A model generated the notes under the pieces. The model saw nothing but the letters and a program-made list of their open reading frames with translations, was not told the origin of the DNA and did not search any database. From NCBI RefSeq assembly GCF_003259505.1, contig NZ_QLLK01000017.1:1-64000 (forward strand): 64,000 nucleotides of DNA. The letters are read 5' to 3'. The first letter of the stretch is position 1. Each line of letters opens with the position of its first letter. The stretch is from Algoriphagus yeomjeoni (GTDB lineage: Bacteria; Bacteroidota; Bacteroidia; Cytophagales; Cyclobacteriaceae). The position numbers and the translations under genes were made by a program. Shown piece by piece: positions 63,250 through 64,000 of the stretch.

Positions 63250-64000
63250 TTACATTTCTTTCATTTCTGAGACTACTTTGGTAATTGTTTGCTTTGCGTC
63301 TCCAAAAAGCATCAGGCAATTTGGATAGCCAAATAGCTCATTTTCAACTCCTGCATAGCCTTTACCCATACTTCGCTTAGAGACAATTACCGTTCTTGCT
63401 TTATCAGCATTCAAGATCGGCATGCCGTAGATCGGGCTTTGTGGATTATTTCTAGCGGCTGGATTTACTACGTCATTTGCTCCTACGATAAGCACCAAGT
63501 CAGTATTCGGGAATTCATCGTTGATATCATCCATTTCGATTAGCTTGTCATAGGAAATATTTGCCTCTGCCAAAAGCACATTCATGTGGCCCGGCATTCT
63601 ACCCGCAACTGGGTGGATAGCAAACTTGAAGTCTATCTTACGCTTCTCGCATTGCTCCATGAGTTCACGGATCACGTGCTGAGCTTGCGCCACAGCCATT
63701 CCATAACCAGGAACTACAATCACGGATGAAACCCCATCAAACAACATAGCTGTTTCCTCCACCCCTATTTCTTTCACCGTAATGGATGGACCATCTCCTT
63801 GGGCCTCATTCACCGTCTGTCCAAATCCTCCAAGCAACACATTGATCAAGGATCGGTTCATGGCTTTGCACATGATCTGGGTAAGGATAATTCCTGAAGC
63901 TCCCACCAAAGAACCAGCGACAATCAGCACATTATTATTTAGGATAAAACCAGTAGCACAAGCTGCCATTCCTGAATAAGAATTCAGCAGAGAAATCACT
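63250..64000 (-). CDS. pntB: NAD(P) transhydrogenase subunit beta, C-terminal part
   Basis: PntB is the membrane and NADP-binding subunit of the proton-translocating transhydrogenase that makes NADPH from NADH. The 250 codons in the window include the end of the membrane part ('NNNVLIVAGSLVGASGIILTQIMC'), the linker and the NADP(H)-binding domain III with 'VIVVPGYGMAVAQAQH', 'IHPVAGRMPGHMNVLLAEA', 'GANDVVNPAARN' and 'SMGKGYAGVENELF'. The 5' end is outside the window and the protein ends normally. Confidence 0.94.
   Translation of the reverse strand, partial: VISLLNSYSGMAACATGFILNNNVLIVAGSLVGASGIILTQIMCKAMNRSLINVLLGGFGQTVNEAQGDGPSITVKEIGVEETAMLFDGVSSVIVVPGYGMAVAQAQHVIRELMEQCEKRKIDFKFAIHPVAGRMPGHMNVLLAEANISYDKLIEMDDINDEFPNTDLVLIVGANDVVNPAARNNPQSPIYGMPILNADKARTVIVSKRSMGKGYAGVENELFGYPNCLMLFGDAKQTITKVVSEMKEM

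Overview
The window reads as chromosome of a Bacteroidota bacterium, most likely a marine or freshwater member of the Cytophagales (Cyclobacteriaceae/Algoriphagus type). This is inferred from two SusC/SusD pairs, many secreted and lipoprotein enzymes, a one-protein propeller sensor kinase of the polysaccharide-sensing kind, DUF6266 and LytTR genes, A-rich leaders without Shine-Dalgarno sequences, and TAnnTTTG-type -7 boxes. No rRNA, tRNA or CRISPR was seen.

Layout. 1-6170: a complete type I restriction-modification operon, hsdR-hsdM-hsdS on the minus strand, whose hsdS 3' end runs into the tail of an IS1595-type transposase. 6371-18791: housekeeping and accessory genes (DUF3024, DUF6266, a DUF1460 amidase-like protein, a small ExbB/MotA-like protein, a LytTR regulator, an Xre regulator, the ammonium transporter Amt, a CPBP protease, an orphan ParD antitoxin, an ABC transporter pair, a luciferase-like oxidoreductase and a sugar porter). 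18970-24250: an accessory island with a YhcG nuclease, a PRMT-like methyltransferase, a ParDE toxin-antitoxin pair and a phytanoyl-CoA dioxygenase gene. Two broken 3' copies of that dioxygenase gene separate the cargo genes. The island ends in a GIY-YIG gene bracketed by 21-bp tandem repeats.

24348-34670 and beyond: a catabolic region with four S1-type sulfatases (one co-transcribed with a TetR regulator), msrA, a small tyrosine phosphatase and the first SusC/SusD pair. 38950-52555: a GDPD-like/alkaline phosphatase fusion, a PKD plus beta-helix lipoprotein, an ECF sigma factor, a propeller sensor kinase with a NarL-type response regulator, a PI-PLC-like enzyme and a metallophosphoesterase. 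52997-63181: the second SusC/SusD pair divergent from a PhoPQ-related hydrolase, a CE15-like esterase, a BNR/sialidase-fold enzyme and a DapA/KDG-aldolase-family protein, which together look like a sulfated or uronic-acid glycan utilisation set. The window closes inside pntB.

The most unusual signal is a dispersed leader element of about 90-110 bp in four copies (20303, 21591, 34671 and 44507). Each has a conserved outer hairpin with a GA/GA internal loop and an inner hairpin whose stem sequence changes between copies while staying paired. Each ends with ATGAAA 39-42 nt after the conserved TGCGAG. Three copies sit exactly in front of an open reading frame start (the PRMT-like gene, susD and a small ORF), and the fourth is inserted into a dioxygenase gene fragment. 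Two genes (DUF3024 and the orphan parD) have canonical C-termini displaced by apparent single-base deletions in or beside homopolymers.
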